Assembly: GCA_002698425.1 (NCBI GenBank)
Contig: NZXU01000096.1
Span: 61,829 to 125,828 of the forward strand
Direction: 5' to 3'
Length of the DNA: 64,000 nucleotides
Source: Ahrensia sp.
GTDB taxonomy: Bacteria > Pseudomonadota > Alphaproteobacteria > Rhizobiales > Rhizobiaceae
Shown here: positions 1 to 8,487 of the stretch, piece by piece
Layout: every line of letters starts with the position of its first letter
How positions within the stretch are numbered: the first letter of the stretch is position 1
Made by a program: the position numbers and the translations under genes
Notes under the pieces: generated by a model
Told to the model about the DNA's origin: nothing
The model's database searches: none
The model's input: only the letters and a program-made list of their open reading frames with translations

Positions 1-1
1 T

Positions 2-211
2 GTCGCCGAACAGGTGGAATCCGGCATGTTCAACAACGCAAGCGAGGTTGTGCGCGATGCGTTGCGCCGCCAGCAGGAGCAGTTGCTGAAACTTGAAGCA
101 TTGCGCCGGGATGTAGGGAAAGGCGTGGAATCGATAAAGGCCGGGCGGGCGTCGAAACCCTCCGTTGACGACATCATCAGCAAAGCCAAGGTGCGGAAGC
201 CCGGCGCGTGA
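2..211 (+). CDS. ParD-type antitoxin, 5' end cut by window edge
   Basis: The frame is open from base 2, so the true start lies outside the window. The GTG at 14 is an internal Val codon. The visible product has the ParD pattern: ESG-FNNASEVVRDALRR followed by a basic and charged C-terminal tail that would wrap around the toxin. ParD antitoxins bind DNA through an N-terminal ribbon-helix-helix, most of which is missing here, and neutralise ParE. The stop overlaps the GTG start of the toxin gene, so the two are translationally coupled. The family call is secure; the partner is the next gene. Confidence 0.85.
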   Translation, partial: VAEQVESGMFNNASEVVRDALRRQQEQLLKLEALRRDVGKGVESIKAGRASKPSVDDIISKAKVRKPGA

Positions 212-528
212 GCGACTGGATACTCTCCAGCGACGCCGAAGAAGACCTGCAGGATATCTTTCTCTACACAACCCAAAACTGGGGCGATCGGCGGGCGCGA
301 GACTATCTGAACGAATTGTTTGAACTCTTCGCAACTCTTGCCCTACACCCGGAAATGGGCCGTTCGCGCGAGGAGTTGGGCGATGGTATCCGTAGCTTTC
401 CGCACCGGTCCCATATCGTCTTCTTTATGGAATGGCGGGGAGAAACGGCTATTTCCCGCGTACTTCACGGCGCGCGCGATATCGACAGCGCCTTTGTCGA
501 TTTCGACCCGGCAGCAGGCTTCAGATGA
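208..528 (+). CDS. ParE-type toxin (RelE/ParE superfamily)
   Basis: This 106-aa protein fits the ParE length and pattern: N-terminal WILSSDAEEDLQDIF, a helical region with LATLALHPEMGR, then GIRSFPHRSHIVFF and a C-terminal VLHGARDI. Family members inhibit gyrase (ParE) or cleave ribosome-bound mRNA (RelE); the ParE-like C-terminus and the ParD partner favour gyrase inhibition, which is inference. The GTG start at 208 lies inside the antitoxin's last codons (GTGA overlap), the usual toxin-antitoxin arrangement. It is followed by a convergent DUF2244 gene 27 bases away. Confidence 0.88.
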   Translation: MSDWILSSDAEEDLQDIFLYTTQNWGDRRARDYLNELFELFATLALHPEMGRSREELGDGIRSFPHRSHIVFFMEWRGETAISRVLHGARDIDSAFVDFDPAAGFR

Positions 529-555
529 ATTTGAAGATTGGCGAAAGACCGGAAA

Positions 556-1062
556 TCAGCGTCTTGCCGTCGCCAAGGCATTCGAAAACGCGTCGGCGAA
601 GCTCTCGCGGTCGTCGGGATTGAGAAACGCGCCGACCGGTGTCGTGCGGCCCTCGCCGGTCACCTTCATCGCGGTGATGCCGATCTCGTCATGCCGGTCG
701 ACCATGAACCGCGCCCAGAACGGATTATAGCGGTGATCGGTCGCCTGACCGCGCGGGTTGATCTTGCGGATCAGCAGTTCCTGCCGCGACACCCGCACCT
801 CCTCGCGCGCCTTCGCCGCCCGGTAGTTCAGCTTGAACGCTGCGTAAAGCGCCAGAAGGTCGAGCCCGCAAAAGGTGGCAATCGGCCATGCGCCGGTCAC
901 GAAGAAGAAGAAACCCTGCACCAGCAGAACGCCGCCGGCGAGGATCATCAACACCGTGAATCCGTTTTTGGACAGGGACCGGTGCGGCGTCAGCAAAGCG
1001 GAAAAGAGCGTCTTTTCCGCGTGGTCTTCGGGCGCCCCGTCAAGATGCGTTGTCTCGGCCAT
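556..1062 (-). CDS. DUF2244 family integral membrane protein
   Basis: This 168-aa protein has an N-terminal cytosolic stretch, two adjacent hydrophobic segments at about residues 34-78, and a C-terminal domain containing NPFWARFMVDR and a late region with VGAFLNPDDRESFADAF. This is the layout of DUF2244 proteins, often found near cytochrome oxidase or nth genes in alphaproteobacteria. No function is established. It is divergent from nth, and its start codon overlaps an alternative upstream ATG of nth at 1061. Confidence 0.8.
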   Translation of the reverse strand: MAETTHLDGAPEDHAEKTLFSALLTPHRSLSKNGFTVLMILAGGVLLVQGFFFFVTGAWPIATFCGLDLLALYAAFKLNYRAAKAREEVRVSRQELLIRKINPRGQATDHRYNPFWARFMVDRHDEIGITAMKVTGEGRTTPVGAFLNPDDRESFADAFSNALATARR

Positions 1063-1084
1063 GGCGGATATTTATAGGGGACGG

Positions 1085-1855
1085 ATGCAGAATCCAAAGT
1101 CCAAAAATGCCGCAGGCGCCCGGGCTCCCGCGAAAGTGAAGCCGAAACCGCGCCGCAAAGCCCTGCCGCGCTCGAAATATTCGAAGGACGAGGTCCGCGA
1201 GATCTTCCGCCGTTTCTCGGTGCAGCGGCCGGAGCCGAAGGGCGAGCTCGCCCATGTGAACCCGTTCACGCTGGTTGTCGCCGTGGCGCTGTCCGCTCAG
1301 GCGACCGATGTCGGCGTCAACAAGGCGACGAAGGAACTTTTCAAGATCGCCGACACGCCGGAAAAGATGCTGGCGCTGGGCGAGGCGAAGGTCGGCGATT
1401 ACATCCGCACCATCGGCCTGTGGCGCAACAAGGCGAAGAACGTCATCGCTTTGTCGCGGAAGCTCGTCGACGAATTCGGCGGCGAGGTGCCCCGCAGCCG
1501 CGAGGAACTGGTGACCCTACCGGGCGTCGGCCGCAAGACCGCCAATGTGGTCATGTCGATGGCCTTCGGCATCCCGACCATGGCCGTCGACACCCACATC
1601 TTCCGCATCGCCAACCGCATCGGTCTCGCGCCGGGCAAGACCCCCGACGAGGTCGAGGAAAACCTGATGCGGACGATCCCTGACAATTACCTCTTCCACG
1701 CCCATCACTGGCTGATTTTGCATGGCCGCTACACTTGCAAGGCGCGCAAGCCCGACTGCGAGATCTGCGTCATCGCCGATATCTGCAAGTCGAAGGAAAA
1801 GACCTGCGACATCCCCGCGCCGCTCGTCGAACTGCCGGCGCAGGTGATCGGCTAG
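1085..1855 (+). CDS. nth: Endonuclease III (DNA glycosylase / AP lyase)
   Basis: This 256-aa enzyme removes oxidised pyrimidines and cleaves the abasic site in base excision repair. The helix-hairpin-helix LPGVGRKTANVV is at residues 145-156, with catalytic Lys151 and Asp169 in VDTH. A [4Fe-4S] ligand set Cys218-x6-Cys225-x2-Cys228-x5-Cys234 is intact. I start at ATG 1085, which gives the usual basic N-terminal extension of rhizobial homologues; an in-frame ATG at 1061 would add eight residues and overlap the divergent DUF2244 start. The stop codon TAG forms the first three bases of a palindromic repeat. Confidence 0.96.
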   Translation: MQNPKSKNAAGARAPAKVKPKPRRKALPRSKYSKDEVREIFRRFSVQRPEPKGELAHVNPFTLVVAVALSAQATDVGVNKATKELFKIADTPEKMLALGEAKVGDYIRTIGLWRNKAKNVIALSRKLVDEFGGEVPRSREELVTLPGVGRKTANVVMSMAFGIPTMAVDTHIFRIANRIGLAPGKTPDEVEENLMRTIPDNYLFHAHHWLILHGRYTCKARKPDCEICVIADICKSKEKTCDIPAPLVELPAQVIG

Positions 1856-1903
1856 ACCGGTTCCCGATCATGATTCATCATGATCGGAAAGATTACCGGT
1901 CTA
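1853..1903 (+). repeat. Dispersed palindromic element, copy 1
   Basis: This 51-bp hairpin element begins with the nth stop codon. Its arms run TAGACCGGT...ACCGGTCTA on the outside and CCGATCATGA / TCATGATCGG on the inside, with a TTCA loop. A second copy lies in opposite orientation at 27281-27329 and also starts with a stop codon. It may act as a transcription end or RNA-stability hairpin, because it sits between convergent genes; that role is inference. Confidence 0.85.
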
Positions 1904-1923
1904 AAAATAAATTTGGCCCCGCG

Positions 1924-2652
1924 TCAGGCGGGGACGGCCCGCATCGCTTCGCGCGCCGCGATCGCCTTGTGCAGATGCACCATCAGCGCCGCGCCGAACA
2001 GCGGCGTCAGGATGTTGAGGATCGGGATCGCCATGAAACCGGCAATGACCAGCCCCGCGCCGAAGATCGTCATCCCGTGTTTGGAGCGCATCATCCGCGC
2101 ATAATCGTCCGGCCCGAAGCGCCGCGCCGCGAATTCGAAGAATTCACGCCCCAGCAGATAGCCGTTGACGACGAAGAAGGCGATCAGGTTGATCCCCGGC
2201 ACCAGCAGAAGGAGCAGCGCGAACAGGTTGCCGACGATGACGATGCCGGTGAACTTGATCGCCAGCCAGATGCCTTCGGCGATCGGCATCGCCTTGCCCG
2301 GCGGATCGTCGGGATAATAGGTCTCCTCCAGCGCCTCCGCCGCATCGTCGAGGAAAATGCCGGCGATCAGCGCGCTCACCGGGCCGATCAGGAAGGCCAG
2401 CACGGCGGCCAGCCCGAACCCCGCCGCCATCAGCGCGAAGAACGAGATCCAGCCTGTCCATTTCGGCAGCTCGTAGTCGAGCTGGAAGAAATCCGACACC
2501 CACGGGATCGCCAGTTCGGTAAAGCCCGACGAGATCGCGAACCAGGCCCCGATCAGCGCCAGGATGGTCAGGCCGAGCGTTTTCCAGAAAGTGGAGCGCA
2601 TGCCGGGATGCAGCAGCGATTGCAGCGCGAGGACGAGCGAGGAGTAGATCAT
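1924..2652 (-). CDS. CysZ/EI24-like multi-pass membrane protein
   Basis: This 242-aa hydrophobic protein resembles the EI24 domain family, annotated in rhizobia as sulfate transporter family protein or CysZ homologue. Visible membrane segments lie near residues 20-40, 68-100 and 138-165, plus a C-terminal pair around 195-225. The loop YYPDDPPGK and the motif LVPGINLIAFFVVNGYLLGREFFE are typical of this family. CysZ proteins conduct sulfate, but no cysteine biosynthesis genes lie nearby, so the substrate is uncertain. It is convergent with nth and divergent from the PfkB kinase gene. Confidence 0.8.
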   Translation of the reverse strand: MIYSSLVLALQSLLHPGMRSTFWKTLGLTILALIGAWFAISSGFTELAIPWVSDFFQLDYELPKWTGWISFFALMAAGFGLAAVLAFLIGPVSALIAGIFLDDAAEALEETYYPDDPPGKAMPIAEGIWLAIKFTGIVIVGNLFALLLLLVPGINLIAFFVVNGYLLGREFFEFAARRFGPDDYARMMRSKHGMTIFGAGLVIAGFMAIPILNILTPLFGAALMVHLHKAIAAREAMRAVPA

Positions 2653-2767
2653 GACGGGCAGATGGCGACGAAAAGCCCCGTCTGCAAGATGCGGCTTTTG
2701 CGCGCCGGCCCTTCCCCTTCGCGCTCCCAGCGGCTAAACGCCGGAAAACCACTGTTCCGGGGAACCC

Positions 2768-3766
2768 ATGTCCGAATTCGACGTCCTTTGCATCGGCAAC
2801 GCCATTGTCGACATCATCGCCCGTGCCGAAGACGATTTTCTGCACGCAAACTCGATTATCAAGGGCGCGATGAACCTGATCGACGCAGATCGCGCCGAAC
2901 TTCTCTACGACCGCATGGGCCCGGCGGTGGAGACCTCCGGCGGCTCGGCCGGCAACACCGCGGCGGGCGTCGCATCGCTCGGCGGCAAGGCGGCCTTCTT
3001 CGGCAAGGTCGCCGACGACCATCTCGGCGGAATCTATCGCCACGACATCCGCGCCCAGGGCGTCGCCTTCGACACGCAGCCGCTCGCCGGAACGCCGCCG
3101 ACGGCGCGGTCGATGATCTTCGTCACGCCGGACGGCGAGCGCTCCATGAACACCTATCTCGGCGCCTGCGTCGAGCTCGGCCCGGAGGATATCGAGGAGG
3201 ACAAGGTCGCCGTCTCCGCCGTTACCTTCTTCGAAGGCTATCTGTGGGACCCGCCGCGCGCCAAGGATGCGATCCGCAAGGCCGCCGAAATCGCCCACGC
3301 GAACAATCGCCGGATGTCGATGACCCTCTCCGACCCGTTCTGCGTCGACAGGTATCGGGATGAATTCCTCGATCTGATGCGCTCCGGCACGGTCGACATC
3401 GTCTTCGCCAATGAGGAAGAGATGAAGTCGCTCTACCAGACCGGCGATTTCGAGACGGCGCTCGAAGCCTTTCGTGCCGATTGCGGCGTCGCCATCGTCA
3501 CCCGGTCGGAAAAGGGCTCCATCGCCATGACCGCCGAAGAGACCGCCAGCGTCTCGGCGCGCGAGATTGACAATCTGGTCGATACGACCGGCGCGGGCGA
3601 TCTTTACGCCGCCGGCTTTCTCTACGGCTACACCAAAGGCCATACGCTGGAAAACTGCGCCCATCTCGGCTCGCTGGCCGCCGCCGTCGTCATTCAGCAG
3701 ATCGGCCCGCGTCCGCAGATCTCGCTGCATCAGGCGGCCATCGATGCGGGCCTCGTGAAAGGCTGA
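2768..3766 (+). CDS. PfkB-family sugar/nucleoside kinase, probable adenosine kinase
   Basis: This 332-aa ribokinase-like enzyme has the N-terminal substrate signature GGSAGNTAAG at 58-67 and the C-terminal DTTGAGD at 272-278, whose Asp278 is the catalytic base and whose Gly residues form the anion hole. Rhizobial orthologues are annotated adenosine kinase, which makes AMP from adenosine. The sequence alone does not separate this from other nucleoside or sugar kinases. It is a single-gene unit with a strong hairpin terminator 9 bases after the stop. Confidence 0.85.
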   Translation: MSEFDVLCIGNAIVDIIARAEDDFLHANSIIKGAMNLIDADRAELLYDRMGPAVETSGGSAGNTAAGVASLGGKAAFFGKVADDHLGGIYRHDIRAQGVAFDTQPLAGTPPTARSMIFVTPDGERSMNTYLGACVELGPEDIEEDKVAVSAVTFFEGYLWDPPRAKDAIRKAAEIAHANNRRMSMTLSDPFCVDRYRDEFLDLMRSGTVDIVFANEEEMKSLYQTGDFETALEAFRADCGVAIVTRSEKGSIAMTAEETASVSAREIDNLVDTTGAGDLYAAGFLYGYTKGHTLENCAHLGSLAAAVVIQQIGPRPQISLHQAAIDAGLVKG

Positions 3767-3774
3767 AACGAAGA

Positions 3775-3796
3775 AGGGGCCGCTTGCGCGGCCCCT
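3775..3796. terminator. Bidirectional hairpin terminator
   Basis: The arms AGGGGCCGC (3775-3783) and GCGGCCCCT (3788-3796) form a perfect 9-bp stem around a TTGC loop. It lies between the convergent PfkB kinase and outer-membrane protein genes, so it can end both transcripts. There is no long T tract. Confidence 0.75.
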
Positions 3797-3825
3797 CCAT
3801 GTCCCCCGATGAATCCGCCTGTCGC

Positions 3826-4392
3826 TCAATTGAACTTGTAGCTGAGCCGGCCGCGGATCTCGTGCGTCGAGACGTCCCCGCTGCCGCCGATATCGGTGTA
3901 GAGATATTCGGCGCCGCCGATGATCTTTTCGCTGATCGCCATATCGGCGCCTGCGCCGACCGACAGGCCGCCTTCGCTGTTGCCGTCGGCCCACATGTGG
4001 CCGTAGCCCAGCGAACCCGTCACCAGCAGATTGTCCACGGCCATGCCGGCGCGCACGCGTGCATGTGCGGTTGCGTCGACCTCGGTGCTGCCGACCTCCC
4101 AGCCGGTCCAGTTGATGTCGACTTCCGGCCCGGCCACGAACTGGCCGCGCTGCATCAGGTAGCCGGCATGGGCGCCGGCGGTCATCGCGCTGTCGTTCCC
4201 GCCCGCGGTGCGGACCTGTCCGCCGCCGAGCTGCACGCCCGCATAGGCGCCCTGCCAGTTCGGCGTCACGGCGGCCGGCGCGCCATATTGCGGCTGCGGA
4301 GCCGGATCGTAATAGGTGGTGTCGGCGGCCTGCGCCGTCACGCTGAGCGTGGCGAAAGCGGCTGCCGTGGTCAGGATGGCGTACATCTTCAT
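3826..4392 (-). CDS. Small outer-membrane beta-barrel protein (Omp25/31-like)
   Basis: This 188-aa protein has a signal peptide ending near AQA-ADTTYY. A short Pro/Gln-rich spacer follows, and then WQGAYAGVQLGGG starts a series of amphipathic strands ending in RLSYKFN; the aromatic residue near the end is typical of BAM-assembled barrels. The pattern matches the rhizobial and Brucella Omp25/Omp31 porin-like family. I start at ATG 4392 rather than 4404, because GGAG sits about 6 bases before it. A TTAACCAT half-site lies about 75 bases upstream. Confidence 0.85.
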   Translation of the reverse strand: MKMYAILTTAAAFATLSVTAQAADTTYYDPAPQPQYGAPAAVTPNWQGAYAGVQLGGGQVRTAGGNDSAMTAGAHAGYLMQRGQFVAGPEVDINWTGWEVGSTEVDATAHARVRAGMAVDNLLVTGSLGYGHMWADGNSEGGLSVGAGADMAISEKIIGGAEYLYTDIGGSGDVSTHEIRGRLSYKFN

Positions 4393-4458
4393 CGGTAGCT
4401 CCATGGCTTGTGGTTAAGCGATGGCTACCGAATTATTTAAAATTCGTTGTTTTCGCGT

Positions 4459-4483
4459 AAAGCGGCATGGTTAACGCCGCTTT
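4459..4483. terminator. Hairpin downstream of grpE
   Basis: AAAGCGGC and GCCGCTTT form a perfect 8-bp stem with a 9-base loop, 14 bases past the grpE stop on the minus strand. There is no following T tract, so termination is only possible. The loop contains TTAACCAT on the minus strand (4467-4474), the CtrA half-site word, upstream of the outer-membrane protein gene. Confidence 0.4.
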
Positions 4484-4496
4484 GTTTGCGAAAAAT

Positions 4497-5231
4497 TTAC
4501 GCGTCTTTTTCCGCCTCGGGATTCGGTGCGCCCGGTTCGGCCTCGGCGGTCTGCTTCGGACCGCCCTTGGCGACGCCGACCATGGCCGGCCGCAGCACGC
4601 GATCGCCGATCTGGTAGCCGGCCTGAACCACCTGGACCACCGTGTTGTTCGGCACGTCCGGATTGGGAACCTCGAACATCGCCTGGTGGAAATTCGGGTC
4701 GAATTTCTGGCCTTCGGGGTCCAGCTTCTTCACGCCGTGGCGCTCCATGGTCGAATGCATGGCGCGCTCGGTCAGCTCGACACCTTCGAGCAGGTTCTTC
4801 AGCGTCTCGTCGGCGGCCTGGCGCTGCTCCTCGGTGACATGATCGAGGGCGCGGCGCAGATTGTCCGAGACGCCCAGCATGTCGGCGGCGAATTTCGAAA
4901 TCGCGAAATTGCGCGCGTCGCGCACTTCGCGTTCGGTGCGCCGGCGCAGGTTTTCCATGTCGGCGGCCAGCCGCAGCAGCCGGTCCTTCATGTCGGCGTT
5001 TTCGGACTGGATCGCCGCAATCTCGTCGGCGATCGTGTTCGCGTCCTCTTCCGAGGTCGCGCCGTCACCGGCGTCCGCGCCGTTCGCCCAAGCGGACTTG
5101 TCTGCCGATTTGTCGTCGGCTTCGGCCTTGCGGCCCTTCTTGAGGATGTCGTCGGCGGCGCGCTTCAGCGCGTCGCGGTCGTTCGGATTGATGTGCATGT
5201 CGTCGGCAGCCGTCTTTTTCTCGTCAGCCAT
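4497..5231 (-). CDS. grpE: Nucleotide exchange factor GrpE
   Basis: GrpE releases ADP from DnaK in the Hsp70 cycle. The 244-aa product starts at MADEKK (ATG 5231); the frame extends upstream but without a good start. An acidic, disordered N-terminus is followed by a long coiled coil at about residues 80-150 with [12 protein letters not shown], and then the C-terminal beta domain with [21 protein letters not shown] and [20 protein letters not shown]. It lies downstream of hrcA on the same strand, as in many alphaproteobacteria. Confidence 0.96.
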   Translation of the reverse strand: MADEKKTAADDMHINPNDRDALKRAADDILKKGRKAEADDKSADKSAWANGADAGDGATSEEDANTIADEIAAIQSENADMKDRLLRLAADMENLRRRTEREVRDARNFAISKFAADMLGVSDNLRRALDHVTEEQRQAADETLKNLLEGVELTERAMHSTMERHGVKKLDPEGQKFDPNFHQAMFEVPNPDVPNNTVVQVVQAGYQIGDRVLRPAMVGVAKGGPKQTAEAEPGAPNPEAEKDA

Positions 5232-5343
5232 CTGGATGTCTTCCGTGATGTTCGGGATTTTCTTTGACGGCGATATCGAGGTTTGCCCGTGAAAAATCAA
5301 GGGCAAGCCCGAGAATCGCGGCAGGCTTTCGCGGTTGCGGCGC

Positions 5344-6429
5344 TCAGCCCTCTTCGAGCAGCCTGCCGATCAACTGCGCCGTGTAGTCGACCACCGGCAC
5401 GATGCGCGCATAGTTCAGCCGCGTCGGGCCGATAATGCCGATCGCGCCGACGACGCTGCGGCTCGAATCGCGATAGGGCGCGACCACCAGCGAGGAGCCC
5501 GACAGCGAGAACAGCCGGTTTTCCGAACCAATGAAGATCTTCACGCCGGAACCGGTTTCGGTCAGGTCGAGCATGCGCACGATCTCGTCCTTGCGCTCCA
5601 GCTCGTCGAACAGCAGCTTCAGCCGCTCGATCTGCTCCTTGTCCTGCACATTCTCGATCAGGTTGGAGCGTCCGCGCACGATCAGCTGCGCCGGCTGGCC
5701 CTGACCGGAGCCGGACCAGACGGCGAGACCCCGCGCTATCAGGTCGGCGCTCACGGCGTCGACTTCCGAGCGCAGCGCTTCCTGCCGTGTCTCGATCGTG
5801 CGCCGCGCATCGGCGAGGCTGCGGTCGCGGCCATGATGGTTGAGATAGTTGGCGGCCTCGGCGAGCTGCGACGCCGTCGTGCCCGGCGGCAGGTCGAAGA
5901 CGCGGTTTTCCACGTCGCCCGACTCCCACACCAGCACGGCCAGCGCCTTGTTCTCCTCCAGCCGGATGAATTCGATATGTTTGAGGATGCCCTCGCGCTT
6001 CGTCGCGAGCACGAGGCCGGCGCCCCGCGACAGGCCGGACAGCATCTGGCTGGCGTCCGTCAGCAGCCGTTCCATCGACTGGTCCTGCCGGTTGCCCTTG
6101 ATCTGGCTTTCGATCAGCGAGCGCTCGGCGTCGCTGACCTCGCCGGTATCCATGAAGGCGTCGACGAAGAAGCGCAGTCCCTGTTCGGTCGGCAGCCGGC
6201 CCGCCGAGATATGCGGCGAAAAGATCAGCCCGAGCGCCTCGAGATCGCTCATCACGTTGCGCACCGAGGCCGGCGACAGCGACATCGGCAGTTTCTTCGA
6301 CAGGTTGCGCGAGCCGAGCGGCTCGCCGTCCTGCATGTAGGTCTCGACGATCAGCCGGAAGATCTCGCGCGACCGTTCGTCGAGTTCGGTGGAGATTTCG
6401 GTCCTGGACAGCATGGTCTGGGTCGTCAT
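5344..6429 (-). CDS. hrcA: Heat-inducible transcription repressor HrcA
   Basis: This 361-aa repressor has an N-terminal winged helix ([43 protein letters not shown]) and the HrcA C-terminal domain with [23 protein letters not shown]. HrcA binds CIRCE elements to repress groESL-type operons. I found no CIRCE in the 132-base gap to rph, so this locus is probably not self-regulated through that site. The start is ATG 6429; an ATG at 6414 is also possible, and neither has a strong ribosome site. Confidence 0.96.
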   Translation of the reverse strand: MTTQTMLSRTEISTELDERSREIFRLIVETYMQDGEPLGSRNLSKKLPMSLSPASVRNVMSDLEALGLIFSPHISAGRLPTEQGLRFFVDAFMDTGEVSDAERSLIESQIKGNRQDQSMERLLTDASQMLSGLSRGAGLVLATKREGILKHIEFIRLEENKALAVLVWESGDVENRVFDLPPGTTASQLAEAANYLNHHGRDRSLADARRTIETRQEALRSEVDAVSADLIARGLAVWSGSGQGQPAQLIVRGRSNLIENVQDKEQIERLKLLFDELERKDEIVRMLDLTETGSGVKIFIGSENRLFSLSGSSLVVAPYRDSSRSVVGAIGIIGPTRLNYARIVPVVDYTAQLIGRLLEEG

Positions 6430-6561
6430 GGGTTCATTTGAGCTTCATATATATCGTGCTCGCATGCAAACAAACATATCGGATGATGCGATCGCCCCCG
6501 GTTTCCAAACGCGCGTGAAACGCCTAGAAGACGGCAAAAACCAATAGCGAGAGGTTCATTC

Positions 6562-7284
6562 ATGGCCAGACCGTCAGGCCGCACGCCCGACCAGATGCGC
6601 AACGTCTCCTTCGAGCGCGGCGTTTCCAAACATGCCGAGGGCTCGTGCCTCGTCAAATTCGGCGATACGCATGTGCTGTGCACCGCCAGCCTCGAGGAGC
6701 GCGTGCCGCCATGGATGCGCAATTCGGGCCGCGGCTGGGTCACCGCCGAATACGGCATGCTGCCGCGTTCCACCGGCGATCGCATGCGCCGCGAGGCGTC
6801 GTCCGGCAAGCAGGGCGGCCGCACGCTGGAGATCCAGCGCCTGATTGGCCGCTCCATGCGCGCCGCAGTCGATCTCGAAGCGCTCGGTGAACGCCAGATC
6901 ACCATCGATTGCGATGTCATCCAGGCCGATGGCGGCACTCGCACCGCCTCGATCACCGGCGGCTGGATCGCGCTGCATGACTGTCTCGACTGGATGCACA
7001 GCCGCCAGATGGCGTCGAAGACCCGCGTTCTGAAGGAGCATGTCGCCGCCGTTTCCTGCGGCGTCTATCAGGGCACACCGGTCACCGATCTCGACTACGC
7101 AGAGGATTCGCAGGCCGAAACCGACGCCAATTTCGTCATGACCGGTTCCGGCGGCATCATCGAGATCCAGGGCACCGGCGAGGGCGCGCCCTTCTCCCGC
7201 GCCGAGTTCGACGCCCTCTTCGCCAAGGCCGAGGCGGCGATCGCGCAACTCGTCGAGTTGCAGAAACAGGCGATCGGGGCCTGA
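6562..7284 (+). CDS. rph: Ribonuclease PH
   Basis: This 240-aa phosphorolytic 3'-to-5' exoribonuclease trims tRNA 3' ends. It carries the family motifs [61 protein letters not shown] (in two parts) and [18 protein letters not shown]. The start ATG 6562 follows GAGAGG at suitable spacing. It is divergent from hrcA and begins the rph-rdgB-hemW-rsmI-yraN direction of transcription. In many relatives rdgB follows directly; here a VOC gene and a ParDE pair lie between them. Confidence 0.97.
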   Translation: MARPSGRTPDQMRNVSFERGVSKHAEGSCLVKFGDTHVLCTASLEERVPPWMRNSGRGWVTAEYGMLPRSTGDRMRREASSGKQGGRTLEIQRLIGRSMRAAVDLEALGERQITIDCDVIQADGGTRTASITGGWIALHDCLDWMHSRQMASKTRVLKEHVAAVSCGVYQGTPVTDLDYAEDSQAETDANFVMTGSGGIIEIQGTGEGAPFSRAEFDALFAKAEAAIAQLVELQKQAIGA

Positions 7285-7292
7285 GCCTCGCC

Positions 7293-7703
7293 ATGCTGCG
7301 CCCCGACGGTATATTGGAGACGGCGCTCTATGTCGCCGATCTCGACGCCGCCGAGCGATTCTATGGCGAGGTGATGGGTCTGGAGCGCATCGCGAAAGTC
7401 GAGGGACGGCACGTCTTCTTTGCCTGCGGCAAGGGCGTGCTGCTCCTGTTCAATCCGGACAAGACCGTCCAGCCGCCGTCCAACCCGGCCATACCGGTGC
7501 CGACCCATGGCGCCGCCGGGCCGGGCCACGCCTGTTTCCGCGCGGAACCGGTCGACCTCGACGCATGGCGCGGCCATCTAGAAGAGGCCGGCGTCGTCAT
7601 CGAGGCCGATTTCCGCTGGCCGAACGGCGCCCGCTCCCTCTATTTCCGCGATCCTGACGGCAACAGCCTCGAAATCGCCGAACCCAAACTCTGGGGCCTG
7701 TAG
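7293..7703 (+). CDS. VOC (glyoxalase/bleomycin resistance fold) protein
   Basis: This 136-aa protein has the two-module vicinal oxygen chelate fold: ILETALYVADLDAAERFYGEVMGL at the N-terminus and a C-terminal half with GPGHACFRAE and SLYFRDPDGNSLEIAEP. His and Glu residues at the expected metal positions are present in the second module. Substrates of this superfamily vary widely (glyoxalases, dioxygenases, antibiotic-binding proteins), and nothing here identifies one. It starts 8 bases after rph and is probably co-transcribed with it. Confidence 0.85.
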   Translation: MLRPDGILETALYVADLDAAERFYGEVMGLERIAKVEGRHVFFACGKGVLLLFNPDKTVQPPSNPAIPVPTHGAAGPGHACFRAEPVDLDAWRGHLEEAGVVIEADFRWPNGARSLYFRDPDGNSLEIAEPKLWGL

Positions 7704-7751
7704 CGGCGAGCCCCCATTCTCCCGGGCTGGAAAGAGAGTGGCGATCCGGCT

Positions 7752-7768
7752 ATACTACTGAGTAGTAT
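7752..7768. promoter_or_regulatory. Toxin-antitoxin operator palindrome
   Basis: A perfect inverted repeat, ATACTACT and AGTAGTAT around a single G, lies 15 bases before the antitoxin start. Ribbon-helix-helix antitoxins usually repress their own operon from such sites, so this is the likely autoregulatory operator. Confidence 0.7.
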
Positions 7769-7783
7769 TCCGGGAGACATACG

Positions 7784-8053
7784 ATGTCGGTCAAGCAATC
7801 CGTTTCGATTTCCGAACAGCAGGACGACTTTGCCCGCGGTCTCGTCAAGGATGGCCGCTTCGCCAGCATTTCGGCCGTCGTCCAGCGCGGCATCGAACTG
7901 GTGCGCGCCGAGGTCGAACTCATGGACGCGGAAACCGAGGCGCTGAAGGCGCTGCTCCGGGAGCGGGCGGCCGGACCGTTCGAGGATATGGAAGAAGCAA
8001 GCGCATCCATCGACCGGATGATCGCGAAGAAACGCGCTGATTTGGGTCTTTGA
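7784..8053 (+). CDS. ParD-type antitoxin (second locus)
   Basis: This 89-aa protein has an N-terminal ribbon-helix-helix (VKQSVSISEQQDDFARGLV, then GRFASISAVVQRGIELVR) and a charged C-terminal helix (MIAKKRADLGL). It is a type II antitoxin of the ParD/CopG kind. It overlaps the toxin gene by four bases and is preceded by a perfect palindrome at 7752-7768 that probably serves as its operator. It differs clearly from the ParD at the left edge, so the two are not a recent duplication. Confidence 0.88.
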   Translation: MSVKQSVSISEQQDDFARGLVKDGRFASISAVVQRGIELVRAEVELMDAETEALKALLRERAAGPFEDMEEASASIDRMIAKKRADLGL

Positions 8054-8406
8054 GCAAACCGTTCAGGGTCCGCTGGTCACCTGCCGCCATCCGCGATGTT
8101 GAGCTGATTTTCGACTATCTCGTCGAAAACTATCGGGCCTTCGGAGACGAACCGGCGGAGGCGTTCGACAGGGCCGTTGCGCGGGCTGAAGCCATCAAGG
8201 CGGAAATGAGAGCGCTCGGGGCCACGCCGTTTCAGGGCACTTTGAGAAACGATCTGATGCCCGGCTTGCGGCATGTAGCGAAAAACCGGGCCATCTATTA
8301 TTTCGTAGCCGACCCTGACGAGCAGACAGTGGACATCGTAGCTGTCTTCTTCGGCGGCCAGGATCATCAGCGCCACATGCTCACGCGTATTCTCTCGCGG
8401 GAATGA
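8050..8406 (+). CDS. ParE/RelE-type toxin (second locus)
   Basis: This 118-aa toxin begins with KPFRVRWSPAAIRDVELIFDYLVENY and ends with the core strands LMPGLRHVAKNRAIYYF and VDIVAVFFGGQDHQRHMLTRI, characteristic of the RelE/ParE fold. The TTG start at 8050 overlaps the antitoxin stop (TTGA), which decides the start. Whether it targets gyrase or mRNA cannot be told from sequence. It interrupts the usual rph-rdgB neighbourhood. Confidence 0.87.
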   Translation: MSKPFRVRWSPAAIRDVELIFDYLVENYRAFGDEPAEAFDRAVARAEAIKAEMRALGATPFQGTLRNDLMPGLRHVAKNRAIYYFVADPDEQTVDIVAVFFGGQDHQRHMLTRILSRE

Positions 8407-8487
8407 CATGAGCGGGGTTTGTGCCGTGGCGCGCGAAACACTATAGGGAGCGCATCTCCGATCGAATCCTCCAGGACCCGTTGCGCA

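Noticed and set aside
1735..3363. A 542-codon open frame on the plus strand
   Set aside because: It is rich in Arg, His and Asp, has no domain, and overlaps the CysZ-like gene and the PfkB kinase in other frames; it is a GC-rich shadow.
2144..3994. A 616-codon open frame on the minus strand
   Set aside because: It runs antisense through the PfkB kinase with no protein-like features.
6430..6561. A CIRCE element between hrcA and rph
   Set aside because: The TTAGCACTC-type inverted repeat was looked for and is not present in the gap.
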